Shown here in pieces: positions 1 to 9,280 of a stretch of DNA of 64,000 nucleotides (the stretch's first letter is position 1; each line of letters opens with the position of its first letter). The position numbers and the translations under genes were made by a program. This DNA is from Pseudochrobactrum kiredjianiae (GTDB lineage Bacteria > Pseudomonadota > Alphaproteobacteria > Rhizobiales > Rhizobiaceae): NCBI RefSeq assembly GCF_030362795.1, contig NZ_JAUCBM010000004.1, forward strand, positions 124,001-188,000, given 5' to 3'. Under the pieces are notes generated by a model. It saw only the letters and a list, made by a program, of their open reading frames with translations, did not search any database and had not been told where the DNA came from.

Positions 1-666
1 ACCCGCTTCATGAATTGAATAAACCACGATCGGAATATGATTTTCCTGCGCCAGCGCCACAGCAGTCACATCCATCACCGCCAGACCTTTATCCAGCACT
101 TCTTTGTGGGTCAGATTGTCAAAGCGTGTTGCTGAAGGATCTTTCTTCGGATCGGCACTGTAAATACCGTCAACCTGCGTGCCCTTGAATAAAGCATCTG
201 CACCAATTTCTGCGGCACGCAGAGCGGCAGCAGAATCGGTTGTGAAGAACGGATTGCCCGTACCACCGGCAAAAATAACAACCTTACCCTGATCCATATA
301 GGCCGTTGCCTGACGCTGCGAGAAGCTCTCGCACAGTTCCGGCATCGCGATTGCCGACAGCACAACTGCATCAACACCCTGCTTTACCAGAGAGGTGCGC
401 AGTGCCAGCGAATTGATCACTGTCGCCAGCATCCCCATATGATCGCCGGTTACGCGGTCACCGCCCTTGGAGACTACAGCGAGGCCGCGAAAAATATTTC
501 CGCCACCAATCACTACGCCGACTTCAACGCCAAGTGCACGCGCTTCAGCAATATCGCTTGCAATGCGGTCAGCAACGGACACGTCAATGCCAAATCCCTG
601 CTCACCCATCAGTGCCTCACCCGAGGCTTTGAGGAGAACCCGCTTATAAAGTGTTTTGCCTGTCAT
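1..666 (-). CDS. pyrH: UMP kinase PyrH (3' end cut by window edge)
   Basis: Uridylate kinase phosphorylates UMP to UDP in the cytoplasm, a step of pyrimidine nucleotide synthesis. The reading frame is open to base 1 and gives 222 residues; bacterial PyrH is about 240, so roughly the last 20 residues lie outside the window. Visible family motifs are KASGEALMG near the N-terminus, the nucleotide-binding IGGGN at about residues 53-57, and GTGNPFFTTDSAA in the middle. The ATG at 664-666 starts the usual MTGKTLYKRVLLK sequence. It follows tsf and rpsB on the same strand, the normal rpsB-tsf-pyrH order, but a strong terminator after tsf suggests that it has its own promoter. Confidence 0.95.
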   Translation of the reverse strand, partial: MTGKTLYKRVLLKASGEALMGEQGFGIDVSVADRIASDIAEARALGVEVGVVIGGGNIFRGLAVVSKGGDRVTGDHMGMLATVINSLALRTSLVKQGVDAVVLSAIAMPELCESFSQRQATAYMDQGKVVIFAGGTGNPFFTTDSAAALRAAEIGADALFKGTQVDGIYSADPKKDPSATRFDNLTHKEVLDKGLAVMDVTAVALAQENHIPIVVYSIHEAG

Positions 667-1003
667 GGGATCCCTTTTATGGTTCGCCCTGTCATTACCG
701 GCTGGTAAGAAGAGCTATGCTCGAATTTGTCCGGCCTGCATCACGTGCGCGTCATAAAACCAGCCCGCAGACTGACTTCCCCGCCAAAGCGGTTGCACCC
801 GATGAGTGACATGACTGCAAGGCAACATGCCTGAATTAAGCCGGAAATGAAATGGCTGCCTCCTGTCGTGACAAACCCGCCGGAAGCACCAGAAACTGGC
901 CGGCATGATGACAGGAAAAAGCTGAATTGATTTCGCATACATGAAGCACGCAGCATTGTCACGTCATGCACAGCAATAACTGACAATTTTTATGACACGC
1001 ACA
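667..1003. other. Intergenic region upstream of pyrH
   Basis: This stretch between the tsf terminator and the pyrH start holds no convincing gene. Short minus-strand frames here have no ribosome site and no recognisable product. It presumably carries the pyrH promoter on the minus strand, but I cannot pick a clear -35/-10 pair. Confidence 0.5.
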
Positions 1004-1041
1004 CAAAAAAATAGAGCGGTCTCCGGAGAAACCGCTCTATT
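1004..1041 (-). terminator. Rho-independent terminator of tsf
   Basis: An 11-bp stem (arms 1010-1020 and 1031-1041, core AGAGCGGT/ACCGCTCT) is followed on the minus strand by seven Ts (the A-run at 1004-1010). It lies about 50 bases after the tsf stop codon. Confidence 0.85.
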
Positions 1042-1058
1042 CTATAAATTACAGCTCT

Positions 1059-1082
1059 ATGCGAAGCATAATAGCTTCGCAT
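1059..1082. repeat. Short inverted repeat after tsf
   Basis: ATGCGAAGC (1059-1067) and GCTTCGCAT (1074-1082) form a 9-bp stem with a 6-base loop between the tsf stop and its terminator. It has no T-run; it may protect the mRNA 3' end. Confidence 0.5.
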
Positions 1083-1091
1083 CTCACTGTA

Positions 1092-2015
1092 TTAGCCTTT
1101 GGTTACGGCAGCAACTTCAGCAGCAAAATCTGTTTCTTCTTTTTCAATGCCATCGCCAAGAGCGAAGCGAACGAAGCCGGTTACCTTAGCAGGTGCGCCG
1201 ATTTCTTTTTCAGCTTCTTTAAGCGCTGCTTCAACGCTCAGGTCTGGATTGATAACAAAAGCCTGCGACAGAAGAACAACTTCCTCAAAAAACTTGCGCA
1301 TACGGCCGTCAACCATCTTCGCAATGATTTCTTCCGACTTGCCGGACTGACGAGCCTGATCAGCAAAGATTGCCTTTTCACGCTCAACAGCAGCAGCATC
1401 AACTTCAGCAGGTGTCAGAGCCAGCGGGTTGGTTGCAGCAACATGCATTGCAATCTGACGGCCGATAGCAGCAGCAGCATCTGCATTACCGGTTGTTTCG
1501 ATCGCTACCAGAACGCCGAGCTTGCCGAGACCGTCAGCAACGCCGTTGTGGATGTAAGTCGCAACAACACCGTTTTCTACGCTCAGAGCAGCGGAACGAC
1601 GGAAGGACATGTTTTCACCAATGGTGCCAACAGCATCTTTGATGGTGTCAGTTACAGTCTTTTCCGAACCTGGGTAAATTGCGTTTGCAACTGCGTCGGT
1701 TGAACCATCAGTCGCCAAAGCAACTTTAGTTACATTAACAACGATTTCCTGGAAAGCAGCATTACGGGCAACGAAGTCTGTTTCGGAGTTAACCTCAACA
1801 ACAACAGCTTTTTTGCCTTCGCTGGCAACGCTTACCAGACCTTCAGCGGCTGTACGGCCAGCTTTTTTGTCAGCTTTAGCGATACCTTTAGCGCGCAGCC
1901 AGTCCATGGCAGCTTCCATATCGCCATTATTTTCGTTCAGAGCGGTCTTGCAGTCCATCATGCCTGCGCCGCTGAGTTCACGAAGTTCTTTAACCATTGC
2001 TGCGGTAATGCTCAT
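1092..2015 (-). CDS. tsf: Translation elongation factor Ts
   Basis: EF-Ts is the guanine-nucleotide exchange factor that recycles EF-Tu during protein synthesis. The 307-residue protein starts [13 protein letters not shown] and shows the conserved [15 protein letters not shown] segment, the N-terminal UBA-like domain, and the [13 protein letters not shown] motif of the core, which contacts EF-Tu. The frame extends upstream, but the ATG at 2013-2015 is preceded by AGAGG at good spacing and matches the family start. It is downstream of rpsB on the same strand with about 450 bases between, so the two may be expressed partly independently. A terminator follows. Confidence 0.97.
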   Translation of the reverse strand: MSITAAMVKELRELSGAGMMDCKTALNENNGDMEAAMDWLRAKGIAKADKKAGRTAAEGLVSVASEGKKAVVVEVNSETDFVARNAAFQEIVVNVTKVALATDGSTDAVANAIYPGSEKTVTDTIKDAVGTIGENMSFRRSAALSVENGVVATYIHNGVADGLGKLGVLVAIETTGNADAAAAIGRQIAMHVAATNPLALTPAEVDAAAVEREKAIFADQARQSGKSEEIIAKMVDGRMRKFFEEVVLLSQAFVINPDLSVEAALKEAEKEIGAPAKVTGFVRFALGDGIEKEETDFAAEVAAVTKG

Positions 2016-2202
2016 TGTCGCCTCTTTGAGATAAGCAGCAGACATCCGGCAAGCGGCATGCCCGCTAAGGATCATTGCACAGACAGCTGACCTGTCTTTT
2101 ACCCAATGACCGATTAATCATTACAGCCCGCATTGCAATTATTGCAAAGCGTCAACTGTATACATACGGGATAGCAGGAGCCTTATAAGGCTCGAATTAA
2201 CC

Positions 2203-2296
2203 AGAGCATTTTCCTTTTCAATTGAACCATTGAAAATGCTCTATCTCTTATTTTACGCACATCTTAATCCGAAAACCGCTTAGCACTTTTCGAGAC
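2203..2296. repeat. Palindromic intergenic repeat, copy 1
   Basis: AGAGCATTTTC (2203-2213) and GAAAATGCTCT (2232-2242) form an 11-bp inverted repeat. They are followed by the segment CCGAAAACCGCTTAGCAC and TTTTCGAGACGCG. This layout is that of the dispersed palindromic repeats found between genes in Brucella and relatives. Related pieces occur near 10458, 29006, 31131 and 55102 in this window. Confidence 0.65.
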
Positions 2297-2430
2297 GCGC
2301 TTCAGACACAGAGTACACCGTTCGAGGACGGAATCAGAAACGACTCAGCCGTTTCAGTATTTACCGGTTTAAAGCTTCAGAATTTTGAAGCTCTGCAAAC
2401 ACAGCAGATTGTGTCTTTTAAGCAGATAAT

Positions 2431-2458
2431 CTGCCGGATCCGAAAACGGATCCGGCAG
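2431..2458 (-). terminator. Hairpin after rpsB
   Basis: A perfect 12-bp stem (2431-2442 and 2447-2458, containing CCGGATCCG) with an AAAA loop begins 13 bases after the rpsB stop. The downstream strand has only a weak T-rich tract, so it may be a terminator, an attenuator or an RNA-processing stem. Confidence 0.6.
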
Positions 2459-2471
2459 ACAGGAAAACATA

Positions 2472-3239
2472 TTAAGCGTTTTCAGCAGCTTCCAGAGCTG
2501 GCTCAACAGGAGCTTCAACCTGCGCACCAACGTCGATGCCCATAGCGCCCTGCTGACGCATAATACCGTCCAGAGCAGCCTTAGCAATCAGGTCGCAATA
2601 GAGGGAAATCGCACGGGCAGCATCGTCGTTACCTGGGATCGGGAAATCGATCTGGTCAGGATTACAGTTGCTGTCGATGATCGCTACAACAGGGATACCA
2701 AGACGCTTGGCTTCCTGAATAGCAATTGATTCCTTGTTGGTATCAACGATGAACATCAGGTCAGGCACGCCGCCCATATCCTTGATACCGCCGAGAGCGC
2801 GGCTGAGCTTTTCACGTTCACGTTCCAGAGTCAGACGCTCTTTCTTGTTGTAGCCGTGTGCTTCGCCCGAAAGCAGTTCGTCAAGCTTACGCAGACGCTG
2901 GATCGAGTTGGAAATGGTTTTCCAGTTGGTCATCATGCCGCCGAGCCAGCGGGAGTTGACGTAATACTGAGCCGAACGGCCAGCTGCGTCAGCGATGATA
3001 TCCGAAGCCTGACGCTTGGTACCAACGAAGAGAACGCGACCGCCACGAGCAACAGTGTCCGATACAACCTTCAACGCATTGTGCAGCAGAGGAACGGTCT
3101 GGGCCAGATCGAGAATGTGGATGTTGTTACGTGCACCATAGATGAAAGGTGCCATTTTCGGGTTCCAGCGATGTGTCTGGTGACCGAAGTGAACACCAGC
3201 TTCCAGAAGCTGGCGCATGCTGAAATCAGGCAATGCCAT
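2472..3239 (-). CDS. rpsB: 30S ribosomal protein S2
   Basis: Ribosomal protein S2 is a component of the small subunit that helps bind S1 and the mRNA. The 255-residue protein starts [20 protein letters not shown] and contains the family signatures [24 protein letters not shown] and [19 protein letters not shown]. The frame is open further upstream, but the ATG at 3237-3239 has AAGGAAAA just before it and gives the standard N-terminus. The C-terminal tail is acidic and alanine-rich ([14 protein letters not shown]), as in other alphaproteobacteria. It heads the rpsB-tsf-pyrH locus. Confidence 0.97.
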   Translation of the reverse strand: MALPDFSMRQLLEAGVHFGHQTHRWNPKMAPFIYGARNNIHILDLAQTVPLLHNALKVVSDTVARGGRVLFVGTKRQASDIIADAAGRSAQYYVNSRWLGGMMTNWKTISNSIQRLRKLDELLSGEAHGYNKKERLTLEREREKLSRALGGIKDMGGVPDLMFIVDTNKESIAIQEAKRLGIPVVAIIDSNCNPDQIDFPIPGNDDAARAISLYCDLIAKAALDGIMRQQGAMGIDVGAQVEAPVEPALEAAENA

Positions 3240-3524
3240 TGTATTTTCCTTTTCCGGTTGAACCTCCACGGGCTGAGGCACAAATGTGCCACCGGAGGCG
3301 TTGTACGGATTTCTCCCGTGCAACGCCCAAATCCCGTGTGTGGAATAATGCGGCTGGTAAACGATGAATGAAAAAAATGCAAGCCCTGACGGCTCAAAAA
3401 CCATTTAAAGCCGGATCAACGCCCTCATCATCAGATAGAAGACCGCATGTCTGACTATAGCACAGGGAAGCTCCCGCCGGAACACCTGCCCCATAACGGA
3501 AACACCCCTGAAACTAATCCGTTA

Positions 3525-4625
3525 TCAAACAGCCTTATAGGCAGGATAATCAGTATAGCCTTTTTGCGCACCGCCATAGAAGGTTGTGTAATCAGGATCA
3601 GCCAGCGGCCAACCGTGCTGCATACGCTCGGCCAGATCAGGATTTGCAATATATGGTCTTCCGAAGGCGACCAGATCCGTCAGACCTTCATCCAGAACAC
3701 GTTCAGCAGTTTCCTGCCTATAACCACCGGCGAAAATCAATGTCCCCTGATAAACCTCACGGAATTCCTTGAGGAAGCTGTACCCTTCTTCTGTCGCCAG
3801 AAGACTGCCAGCGTTACCTATATGAATATAGGCCAGATTACGGGAAGATAATTCAGCCGCAAGCGCCAGCCATGTTTCTTTTTCACCATCAAAAGCATGA
3901 AGATCAAACAGACGGCTGAATGGTGTGAGGCGGATACCAACACGCGCAGAACCGATACGTGCAACGACAGCATCAACAACTTCGAGTGCAAAACGAATAC
4001 GCCCAGCAATTGTTGCGCCGCCATAGGCATCTTCACGCTTATTGAGACCTGCATTGATAAACTGCTCAATCAGATAGCCGTTTGCACCATGAATTTCGAC
4101 ACCATCAAAACCGGCTTTGACCGCGTTATCGGCCGCATCAGCAAATTCTTGGGTAATACGGTTTATTTCGTCAGTATTCAGTGCACGCGGAGCGCTGGGC
4201 GCGACCAATCCCGGCACACCACTTTCATCAAGCGCGAAGACATTTGAATCTTTTGCAATTACAGCTACCGGTGCAACAGGAGCAATGCCATCTCTTTGCA
4301 CAGAAACGTGGGAAACACGCCCTACGTGCCAAATTTGCGAGAAAATTTTACCACCTTGCGCATGGACGGCATCCGTTACTTTTTTCCACCCCGCCACCTG
4401 CTCAACGGAATAAGCACCGGGCGTATAGAGATAGCCACGCCCCTCATCAGAAATGGGCGTTCCCTCGGAGACAATCAGACCGGCTCCGGCACGTTGACCA
4501 TAATATAATGCCGTATTGCTATCAGGTACGGTATCAACAGCACGCGCACGCGTCATAGGTGCCATCACCACACGATTTTTAAGATGCAGGCCGCTGAGGT
4601 TATAAGAGGAGAAAAGTTCAGACAT
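3525..4625 (-). CDS. Old-yellow-enzyme family alkene reductase (NemA-like)
   Basis: This 366-residue flavoprotein belongs to the OYE family, NAD(P)H-dependent FMN enzymes that reduce activated C=C bonds, nitrate esters or N-ethylmaleimide. The TIM-barrel start NRVVMAPMTRARA, the substrate-binding pair His179 and Asn182 in HGANGYLIEQF, and the FMN-phosphate segment FAGGY near residue 300 are visible. It stands alone on the minus strand downstream of eipB, 185 bases away. The physiological substrate cannot be read from sequence; NemA of E. coli is the closest functional reference. Confidence 0.9.
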   Translation of the reverse strand: MSELFSSYNLSGLHLKNRVVMAPMTRARAVDTVPDSNTALYYGQRAGAGLIVSEGTPISDEGRGYLYTPGAYSVEQVAGWKKVTDAVHAQGGKIFSQIWHVGRVSHVSVQRDGIAPVAPVAVIAKDSNVFALDESGVPGLVAPSAPRALNTDEINRITQEFADAADNAVKAGFDGVEIHGANGYLIEQFINAGLNKREDAYGGATIAGRIRFALEVVDAVVARIGSARVGIRLTPFSRLFDLHAFDGEKETWLALAAELSSRNLAYIHIGNAGSLLATEEGYSFLKEFREVYQGTLIFAGGYRQETAERVLDEGLTDLVAFGRPYIANPDLAERMQHGWPLADPDYTTFYGGAQKGYTDYPAYKAV

Positions 4626-4810
4626 TATAATACCTTCGTTTGGAAAAATTATCCGTAGCGCCGTAGCGCCTTTGGATTAATCTCAATCACAAAGATATTT
4701 ATAGTCAGGACTACATAATACAAGGTACGGCAGTTCAATAAAATAAAAAAAGCGACAAATCCGTTTCCGAAAATGCCGCCTTCTGATCGAAATCTATAAA
4801 CTGCGCCGGA

Positions 4811-5656
4811 TTATTCGCAGGAAGCACCGTCTGCGGCTGGTTTGAACATTTCCAGATTGACCAATGTGCCTTTCATGGAAAAATCACCGTAATCCATATT
4901 AAGATCACGGGTCACACCATTGCGATAAAGCTTGAAGTTCACGCGATAAACCGGCAGCCCCTCGTCATTATCTTCATCGTCAAAATAAGCGACGGTCACC
5001 GGCCAGCTTTCCTGCTTGGCAACATCACCCATGATTTTAGTTTCATTATCCGCAGGCAGCACCTGCCCCTTGCCGATAACAGCGGTTGTCGCCATCACTT
5101 TATTGGCTTCATCCGAACCGTCAAAAATTGAGGTCTGATAAAAAGTATCGCCTTTTTCAGCACGGCTCAGCAGTTCTTCCATATGACGGGTCGGGAATTG
5201 CGACAGCACCAGTTTCAAATCCTGCTTTTCAGGCTTGGTCAGCGCCACATCCATCTGCTTTTTGTTCAGCGCTGCATTACCCCGCACTTCTTTAACCAGC
5301 TCTTTATCAACAAAGGTCTTGTTGACGAAGCGGAAGCGGTTGCCATCACCGGATTCAAATGTTGTGGTCTGCTGATCAGTCATCCGCTGATCCTGACCTT
5401 CCATATCAATACGCGTTACAAAACGAAAATTCGTCGTAAATCCCTCGCAGGATGAGCCATTAAACTCATACACCATGCGCCCGGTTACACCGGCAATGCC
5501 CGATTTCTCATCAGCGCGCTCCAGTGTCAGATCGTAAACTGCGCGATGCGGCAGCAGCGTACTTCCCGCAAAAGCGGCCGTGCTCAGTACTGCGGGTAAA
5601 ACAAAACCAGATCCGAACACAATAGCCTGCAAAATGGGGGCCTGCAAAAAACGCAT
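4811..5656 (-). CDS. eipB: Periplasmic envelope-integrity protein EipB (DUF1849)
   Basis: The 281-residue protein has a signal peptide ending near AAFA (residue 30). It matches the DUF1849/EipB family, beta-spiral periplasmic proteins needed for envelope integrity in Brucella. Two cysteines, Cys70 in NGSSCEGF and Cys280 in the penultimate position, correspond to the disulfide that closes the spiral in EipB. There are no enzymatic motifs. It is monocistronic and divergent from ridA, with a 278-base region between them. Identification rests on length, layout and the cysteine pair. Confidence 0.88.
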   Translation of the reverse strand: MRFLQAPILQAIVFGSGFVLPAVLSTAAFAGSTLLPHRAVYDLTLERADEKSGIAGVTGRMVYEFNGSSCEGFTTNFRFVTRIDMEGQDQRMTDQQTTTFESGDGNRFRFVNKTFVDKELVKEVRGNAALNKKQMDVALTKPEKQDLKLVLSQFPTRHMEELLSRAEKGDTFYQTSIFDGSDEANKVMATTAVIGKGQVLPADNETKIMGDVAKQESWPVTVAYFDDEDNDEGLPVYRVNFKLYRNGVTRDLNMDYGDFSMKGTLVNLEMFKPAADGASCE

Positions 5657-5934
5657 ATAGATTCTCCGATAAATTTATCGCCATGTTAAAATAACTCATG
5701 GCGGAAGCGAGGCAAAAATCACAGCTTTTGCTATGCTCCACTGATTCTATCAGTTTCGTATTCATTTTTGTGAAATGCGCGCCATCTATTTTACATAAGC
5801 GACCGCAACAATGGACATGCAGAATGAAGTGCAAACTGTTAAAGAATTCCTGCGGTCTCAAGATCGCATCGAAATGACTGAATGACTCATCACGTATCAA
5901 TAAGCGATGGTGAATTAAAACCGGAAAGAGCGCC

Positions 5935-6402
5935 ATGACATCGACCATTGAAACCCGCCTCAAAGATCTCGGCATCACCATTCCAGAATCCGCAGCGCCT
6001 GCTGCAGCCTATCTGCCTTTTATTCAAAGCGGCAATTTGCTGTTCACTTCCGGCCAGCTGCCTTTGAGTGAAGGTAAGCTCGTTTCCAGTGGTCTGGTTG
6101 GTCGCGACCTGACCATTGAGCAGGCACAGGACGCTGCAAAACATTGCGCTATTAATGTGCTGGCACAGGCAAAAGCAGCGCTGGGCGGCGATCTTTCCCG
6201 TATCGTACGCATTGTCAAAATCACTGTATTTGTTGCGTCTGTCGTTGATTTCACAGATCAGCATGTTGTTGCTAATGGCGGCTCCCAGCTGTTCATCGAC
6301 GTTCTCGGTGATGCAGGCAAACACGCCCGCTCCGCTGTTGGCATGGCTGGCCTGCCGCTGAATGCACCGGTCGAAATCGAAGCTATCATCGAGGTTGCCT
6401 GA
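5935..6402 (+). CDS. RidA family protein (enamine/imine deaminase)
   Basis: This 155-residue protein belongs to the Rid/YjgF/L-PSP family. RidA proteins hydrolyse reactive 2-aminoacrylate-type enamines made by PLP enzymes. The segments SGNLLFTSGQLPL, VKITVFVASVVDF and GKHARSAVGMAGLPLNAPVEIEAI are typical. It is longer than E. coli RidA (128 residues) and resembles the COG0251 subgroup of about 155 residues common in Rhizobiales, so deaminase activity is not certain. The stop is two bases before the next ATG, so it is co-transcribed with the glycerophosphodiesterase. Confidence 0.9.
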   Translation: MTSTIETRLKDLGITIPESAAPAAAYLPFIQSGNLLFTSGQLPLSEGKLVSSGLVGRDLTIEQAQDAAKHCAINVLAQAKAALGGDLSRIVRIVKITVFVASVVDFTDQHVVANGGSQLFIDVLGDAGKHARSAVGMAGLPLNAPVEIEAIIEVA

Positions 6403-6404
6403 TT

Positions 6405-7145
6405 ATGAGCGCAACACATCGCGATGAACTGAAGTGGCTTACCCGCCGGCCGATTGCCCATCGCGGGTTGCACGATATGAACAAAAAGGTCTGGGAGAAC
6501 ACTCTTCCGGCCTTTAGTGCAGCGATTGCAGGCAATTACGCTATTGAATGTGATGTGCACCTGACCAAAGACGGCGAAGTCATCGTGTTTCATGATGATG
6601 TACTGAACCGTCTTGCCGGTCGTGAAGGTCGCATCTGCGACCTGACACAGGCTGAAGCTCAGGCCCTGACTATTGGTACGACACAAGATCATCCGCCGTC
6701 GCTTCGCCAGATGCTTGATCTGGTTGATGGGCAAGTGCCATTGGTGATTGAGCTCAAAGGCATTGAAGGTCAGGACGAAGGTCTGGTTGCCGCCGTTGCC
6801 AAAGAGCTGAAGACCTATCAGGGTGAAGCGGCAATTATGTCGTTCGACCATCACCTGATCCGTCTCTTCCGCAGCGATGCACCGGGTGTGCCTGCCGGTT
6901 TGACAGCAGAAGGCACAAGTGCAGCCGATATGGAAAAGCACTTTGCCATGCTCGCTTATGATGTGGATTTTGTATCTTACAGCTTCCACCATCTGCCAAA
7001 TCCGTTCATCAGCTTTTATCAGCAAGTGCTCAGCCGTCCTGTCATTACATGGACAATACGTAGTACCGAAGAAAAAGCCATGAGCGATTTGCATGCACAG
7101 CAGATTACATTTGAAGGCTTTGTACCGGATAGCGCGATTGCCTGA
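6405..7145 (+). CDS. Cytoplasmic glycerophosphodiester phosphodiesterase
   Basis: The enzyme hydrolyses deacylated phospholipids (glycerophosphodiesters) to glycerol-3-phosphate and an alcohol. The 246-residue protein shows the GDPD catalytic pattern: His19-Arg20 in IAHRGLHD, Glu48 and Asp50 in IECDVHLTKDG, and His63 in VFHDD. It has no signal peptide, like UgpQ and unlike periplasmic GlpQ. It is the second gene of a two-gene unit with ridA and is followed by a long palindrome that may end the transcript. Confidence 0.92.
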   Translation: MSATHRDELKWLTRRPIAHRGLHDMNKKVWENTLPAFSAAIAGNYAIECDVHLTKDGEVIVFHDDVLNRLAGREGRICDLTQAEAQALTIGTTQDHPPSLRQMLDLVDGQVPLVIELKGIEGQDEGLVAAVAKELKTYQGEAAIMSFDHHLIRLFRSDAPGVPAGLTAEGTSAADMEKHFAMLAYDVDFVSYSFHHLPNPFISFYQQVLSRPVITWTIRSTEEKAMSDLHAQQITFEGFVPDSAIA

Positions 7146-7158
7146 TATAACAATATCT

Positions 7159-7186
7159 TACCGGCGCATATTAATATGCGCCGGTA
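7159..7186 (+). terminator. 28-base perfect palindrome after the phosphodiesterase gene
   Basis: Positions 7159-7172 (TACCGGCGCATATT) are the exact reverse complement of 7173-7186. The hairpin starts 13 bases after the stop codon and is followed by an AT-rich but T-poor tail. It is probably a transcript end or 3'-stabilising stem. Confidence 0.6.
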
Positions 7187-7227
7187 TAAATCAGATGTGA
7201 CCGGAACAGTGGAAATGGTTGATTGCT

Positions 7228-8454
7228 ATGCATAAAGACGCAGAGGAAGAAACCGGCATTATTTTGCGTAACGTCAGTTCGATGCAGAGCTTCAGCCCTG
7301 ATGAATGGGCACTCTTTGCCGAAACCGGAAAACAGACCGCATCCCTATCCGATGACGACAATCTGCAAATCAATAAATCCTACAATCCGTTTTTGTCCTA
7401 TGCCTATCTTTCCGCGCTGGAGGATTCCGGCTGCGTGAGCGAAGAGACCGGCTGGTTGCCGTGCCATTTGCGTCTGGAGACGCAACAAGGACGATTGCTC
7501 GCCGCAGCACCTGCCTACCTGAAATCCCATAGTCAGGGTGAATATGTTTTTGATCACGGCTGGGCTGAAGCTTTCGAACGCGCAGGCGGGCAATATTACC
7601 CCAAGCTGCAACTGGGTATCCCTTTCACTCCGGCGACTGGTGCGCGTCTTCTGACAACGGATTTACCTGCTGCACAACGCGCATTGCTGAGCGGCGCAAT
7701 TGCCCAATTCACCGATCACAACCAGCTATCATCAGCGCATGTTACTTTTGCGGAAACAGCGGATATTCAGGCGCTGATTGAAGCCGGATTCCTGCATCGT
7801 AAAGACCAGCAGTTCCATTTCAAAAACAACGGCTTTCAGGATTATAATGATTTTCTGGAAGAACTTATTTCCCGCAAACGCAAAGCATTAAAACGCGAAC
7901 GTCGTGAGGCTTTGAGCAATGGTATTTCCATTGACTGGTTGACCGGAAAAGACCTGACAGAAGATATCTGGGATCAGTTTTTCGCTTTTTATATGGATAC
8001 CGGCAGCCGCAAATGGGGACGTCCATATCTCAACCGTGAGTTCTACTCGCTGATCGGCCAGCGTATGGGCGATGATATTGTGCTGATTATGGCCAAGCGT
8101 GATGGTCGCTATATTGCCGGTGCGATCAACTTCATCGGTGGCGACCGGCTGTTTGGCCGACATTGGGGCTGTATCGAAGATCACCCGTTTTTGCATTTTG
8201 AAGTTTGCTATCATCAGGCCATTGATTATGCGATTGCGCATAAATTATCAGTGGTGGAAGCTGGCGCGCAAGGCGAACACAAACTGGCGCGCGGCTATGA
8301 GCCTGTGACAACCCATTCTGCCCATTATATCAGCCACCCTGCTTTTCGTGATGCCGTGGCGCAATATCTGCGCCGCGAGATCAGCGAAGTCGACATGAAC
8401 AACAGCTATTATGCGGAACACAGTCCGTTCCGCAAATTCCATCAAACGGATTAG
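7228..8454 (+). CDS. FemAB-like / GNAT-fold protein (COG3146, DUF482)
   Basis: The protein of about 408 residues belongs to the family annotated as peptidoglycan biosynthesis/recognition FemAB-like N-acyltransferase (PF04339). It shows the family opening NPFLSYAYLSALEDSGCV, then GWLPCHL, and a C-terminal half with ISRKRKALKRERREAL and GDRLFGRHWGC. FemAB proteins transfer amino acids to peptidoglycan precursors, but the substrate of this subgroup is not established. I chose ATG 7228; an in-frame TTG at 7219 is also possible because a GGAA lies four bases before it. It is followed ten bases later by the HIT gene and probably shares its transcript. Confidence 0.8.
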   Translation: MHKDAEEETGIILRNVSSMQSFSPDEWALFAETGKQTASLSDDDNLQINKSYNPFLSYAYLSALEDSGCVSEETGWLPCHLRLETQQGRLLAAAPAYLKSHSQGEYVFDHGWAEAFERAGGQYYPKLQLGIPFTPATGARLLTTDLPAAQRALLSGAIAQFTDHNQLSSAHVTFAETADIQALIEAGFLHRKDQQFHFKNNGFQDYNDFLEELISRKRKALKRERREALSNGISIDWLTGKDLTEDIWDQFFAFYMDTGSRKWGRPYLNREFYSLIGQRMGDDIVLIMAKRDGRYIAGAINFIGGDRLFGRHWGCIEDHPFLHFEVCYHQAIDYAIAHKLSVVEAGAQGEHKLARGYEPVTTHSAHYISHPAFRDAVAQYLRREISEVDMNNSYYAEHSPFRKFHQTD

Positions 8455-8464
8455 GGAGCATTTT

Positions 8465-8887
8465 ATGACCACGCCTTATGCCAGCGACAATATTTTCGCA
8501 AAAATCCTGCGCGGTGAAATTCCGAGTCATAAGATTTATGAAGATGATGATGTCTATGCATTTATGGATGTGATGCCGCAGGGCAAAGGTCACAGCCTTG
8601 TGATCCCGAAACAGGGTTCACGCAATCTTCTCGATGCTGACAGCGCCGTATTGGCCAAGCTGATTACTGCTACGCAGAAACTTGCTGTTGCAGTGAAGAA
8701 GGCTTTTGCAGCCGATGGCGTTACCATCATGCAGTTCAATGAACCGGCTGCCGGACAGACTGTATTCCACCTGCATTTCCACGTTATTCCGCGCTTTGAA
8801 GGCGTGGAACTAACAGGTCATACCGGCAAGATGGAAGATCAGGCTGTTCTTGCTGAGAATTGTCAGAAAATTATCGCAAGCCTTTAA
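8465..8887 (+). CDS. HIT family nucleotide-binding hydrolase (HinT-like)
   Basis: The 140-residue protein carries the histidine-triad motif HLHFHVI (His102, His104, His106) and the N-terminal FAKILRGEIP typical of HinT-like purine nucleoside phosphoramidases. These enzymes cleave AMP-lysine or related P-N bonds. The upstream frame is open, but the ATG at 8465 has a GGGAG ribosome site seven bases before it. It is likely the last gene of the unit with the FemAB-like gene and converges on azlD. Confidence 0.92.
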   Translation: MTTPYASDNIFAKILRGEIPSHKIYEDDDVYAFMDVMPQGKGHSLVIPKQGSRNLLDADSAVLAKLITATQKLAVAVKKAFAADGVTIMQFNEPAAGQTVFHLHFHVIPRFEGVELTGHTGKMEDQAVLAENCQKIIASL

Positions 8888-8902
8888 TTTACAAGAATTA
8901 TC

Positions 8903-8931
8903 TCTCTGCGCATCATGACTATGCGCAGAGA
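8903..8931. terminator. Hairpin between convergent HIT and azlD genes
   Basis: An 11-bp perfect stem (8903-8913 and 8921-8931, core CTCTGCGCAT) has a 7-base loop and lies between the two converging stop codons. T-runs are weak on both sides. Confidence 0.55.
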
Positions 8932-8932
8932 T

Positions 8933-9280
8933 TCACAGGAGGAGTAGCCCTGTCAGAAGCAATGCTTCACCAGTGAGAACGCCGACCAGAATGCGCTGCC
9001 CCGCCAACAGAAAAGCGACAAAGCCAAGCACCGCAGAACCTGCCCTCAGCCACATTGGTGAATTCGCCAACTCACCAGTTGGGTAGAGAATGAGCTGGGC
9101 AATCACCCCCGCCACCAAGGCCGTCGCCACACAGCGCACCAGCACCAGCGCTTGCGAATCCTCGCGCATTTTACCGCCGACCAGCACACCCAGAAAGCGC
9201 CAGATATCCGTCGCCAATGCACCCGCGATTAAGATGAATAAATACGGCCACCACCATGTATCAAAGCTCAGCCAATTCAT
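8933..9280 (-). CDS. azlD: AzlD family branched-chain amino acid exporter subunit
   Basis: This 115-residue membrane protein has about four hydrophobic segments and matches the AzlD family, the small partner of AzlC in efflux of branched-chain amino acids and their analogues. The ATG at 9278-9280 overlaps the azlC stop in an ATGA arrangement, which points to translational coupling. An upstream in-frame start exists but would lie inside azlC. Confidence 0.88.
   Translation of the reverse strand: MNWLSFDTWWWPYLFILIAGALATDIWRFLGVLVGGKMREDSQALVLVRCVATALVAGVIAQLILYPTGELANSPMWLRAGSAVLGFVAFLLAGQRILVGVLTGEALLLTGLLLL

Larger units (their letters stand above)
2016..2471. other. Intergenic region between rpsB and tsf
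   Basis: No gene is seen. The region holds a strong hairpin just after rpsB and an AGAGC-type palindromic repeat (both listed separately). The remainder next to tsf, near 2016-2200, must contain the tsf ribosome site and probably a promoter. Confidence 0.5.

Noticed and set aside
439-986. Several short frames on both strands around pyrH and its upstream region
   Set aside because: Those before 666 are shadows of pyrH. Those at 715-986 lack ribosome sites and any recognisable protein features.
1059-2034. Plus-strand frames of up to 214 codons across tsf
   Set aside because: They are antisense shadows of a clearly conserved gene; their products are composition artefacts of its codon use.
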